From positions 1-6,352 of the forward strand of contig JAAYFX010000237.1 of NCBI GenBank assembly GCA_012728025.1: a stretch of 6,352 nucleotides of DNA. The letters are read 5' to 3'. Made by a program: the position numbers and the translations under genes. Source of the DNA: Clostridiales bacterium (GTDB lineage: Bacteria; Bacillota; Clostridia; Oscillospirales; Oscillospiraceae). The notes beneath the pieces were generated by a model, which ran no database searches, was not told where the DNA came from, and saw only the letters and a list, made by a program, of their open reading frames with translations. Numbering within the stretch: the stretch's first letter is position 1; every line of letters begins with the position of its first letter. Of the stretch, positions 6,137 to 6,352 are shown in pieces.

Positions 6137-6352
6137 TTAGTCCTGAGCGTTTATTATTCTTCCCATCAAAACACCCATAACCGAGGCCATCATAAGGCCT
6201 CTTGTCCAACCGGAGGAATCCCCAAGGCAGTGAAGCCCTTTAATGTTGGTTGAGAGATTTTCGTCCATCTTAACACGGTTTGAGTAAAACTTAAGCTCCG
6301 GCGAGTAAAGAAGAGTCTCGTGGGAGGCAAAGCCCGGAACCACATGGTCCAC
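6137..6352 (-). CDS. C-terminal end of a FAD-dependent dehydrogenase (NAD(P)/FAD-dependent oxidoreductase), 5' part outside window
   Basis: Only the last 71 codons and the TAA stop are present; the open frame runs through the right edge, so the GTG at the edge is an internal valine codon, not a start. The fragment contains SHETLLYSPELKFYSNRVKM followed by NIKGLHCLGDSSGWTRGLMMAS, in which GD-x2-G-x-TRGL-x2-AS resembles the C-terminal FAD-contacting segment of the large (about 450-540 residue) uncharacterised FAD-dependent dehydrogenases of the COG2509 type, frequent in Firmicutes. The reaction and substrate of that group are not established, and the N-terminal Rossmann GxGxxG cannot be checked here. 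The gene converges on the O-antigen-ligase-like gene and ends at the shared terminator. Confidence 0.8.
   Translation of the reverse strand: MDHVVPGFASHETLLYSPELKFYSNRVKMDENLSTNIKGLHCLGDSSGWTRGLMMASVMGVLMGRIINAQD

Overview
The window looks like ordinary chromosomal DNA from a low-to-mid GC Gram-positive anaerobe, most likely a clostridial (Oscillospiraceae/Ruminococcaceae-type) bacterium. The evidence is strong GGAGG-type Shine-Dalgarno sites, GTG and TTG starts, a SpoVB/MurJ-type flippase next to mazG (similar to the yabM-yabN order in Bacillus subtilis), a C-terminal fragment resembling the FAD-dependent dehydrogenases common in Firmicutes, and the AT-rich sigma-A-like promoter upstream of the kinase gene. 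The taxonomic call is inference from gene content and style, not from a marker gene.

Layout. Positions 1-531 (minus) hold the 5' part of mazG, cut by the left edge. Positions 690-2327 (minus) encode a 545-residue MurJ/SpoVB-like lipid flippase lying upstream of mazG on the same strand. A 324-bp gene-free divergent region (2328-2651) carries a perfect 8-bp inverted repeat around an AT-rich core with a TATAAT box on the flippase side, and a good sigma-A-type promoter (TTGTCA-17-TATTAT) facing a soluble PAS/HATPase histidine-kinase-like protein (2652-3734, plus). Converging on the kinase gene with only 20 bp between is tatD (3755-4519, minus). Divergent from tatD is a 506-residue polytopic O-antigen ligase/Wzy-like membrane protein (4575-6095, plus). 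A 14-bp-stem terminator usable from both sides (6094-6132) separates it from the C-terminal end of a FAD-dependent dehydrogenase (6137-6352, minus), cut by the right edge.

How the genes may work together. Flippase and mazG plausibly share transcription, although 158 bp separates them. The others look like independent single-gene units arranged head-to-head or tail-to-tail. Two genes touch cell-envelope polymer export or assembly (flippase and O-antigen-ligase-like protein), while MazG and TatD are housekeeping nucleotide/nucleic-acid metabolism enzymes. No mobile element, CRISPR array, tRNA, rRNA or recognisable riboswitch was seen. The most unusual point is that the kinase-like protein keeps intact ATP-binding boxes but has no histidine at the expected H-box position and has no response-regulator gene beside it. 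I found no convincing new multi-gene system.
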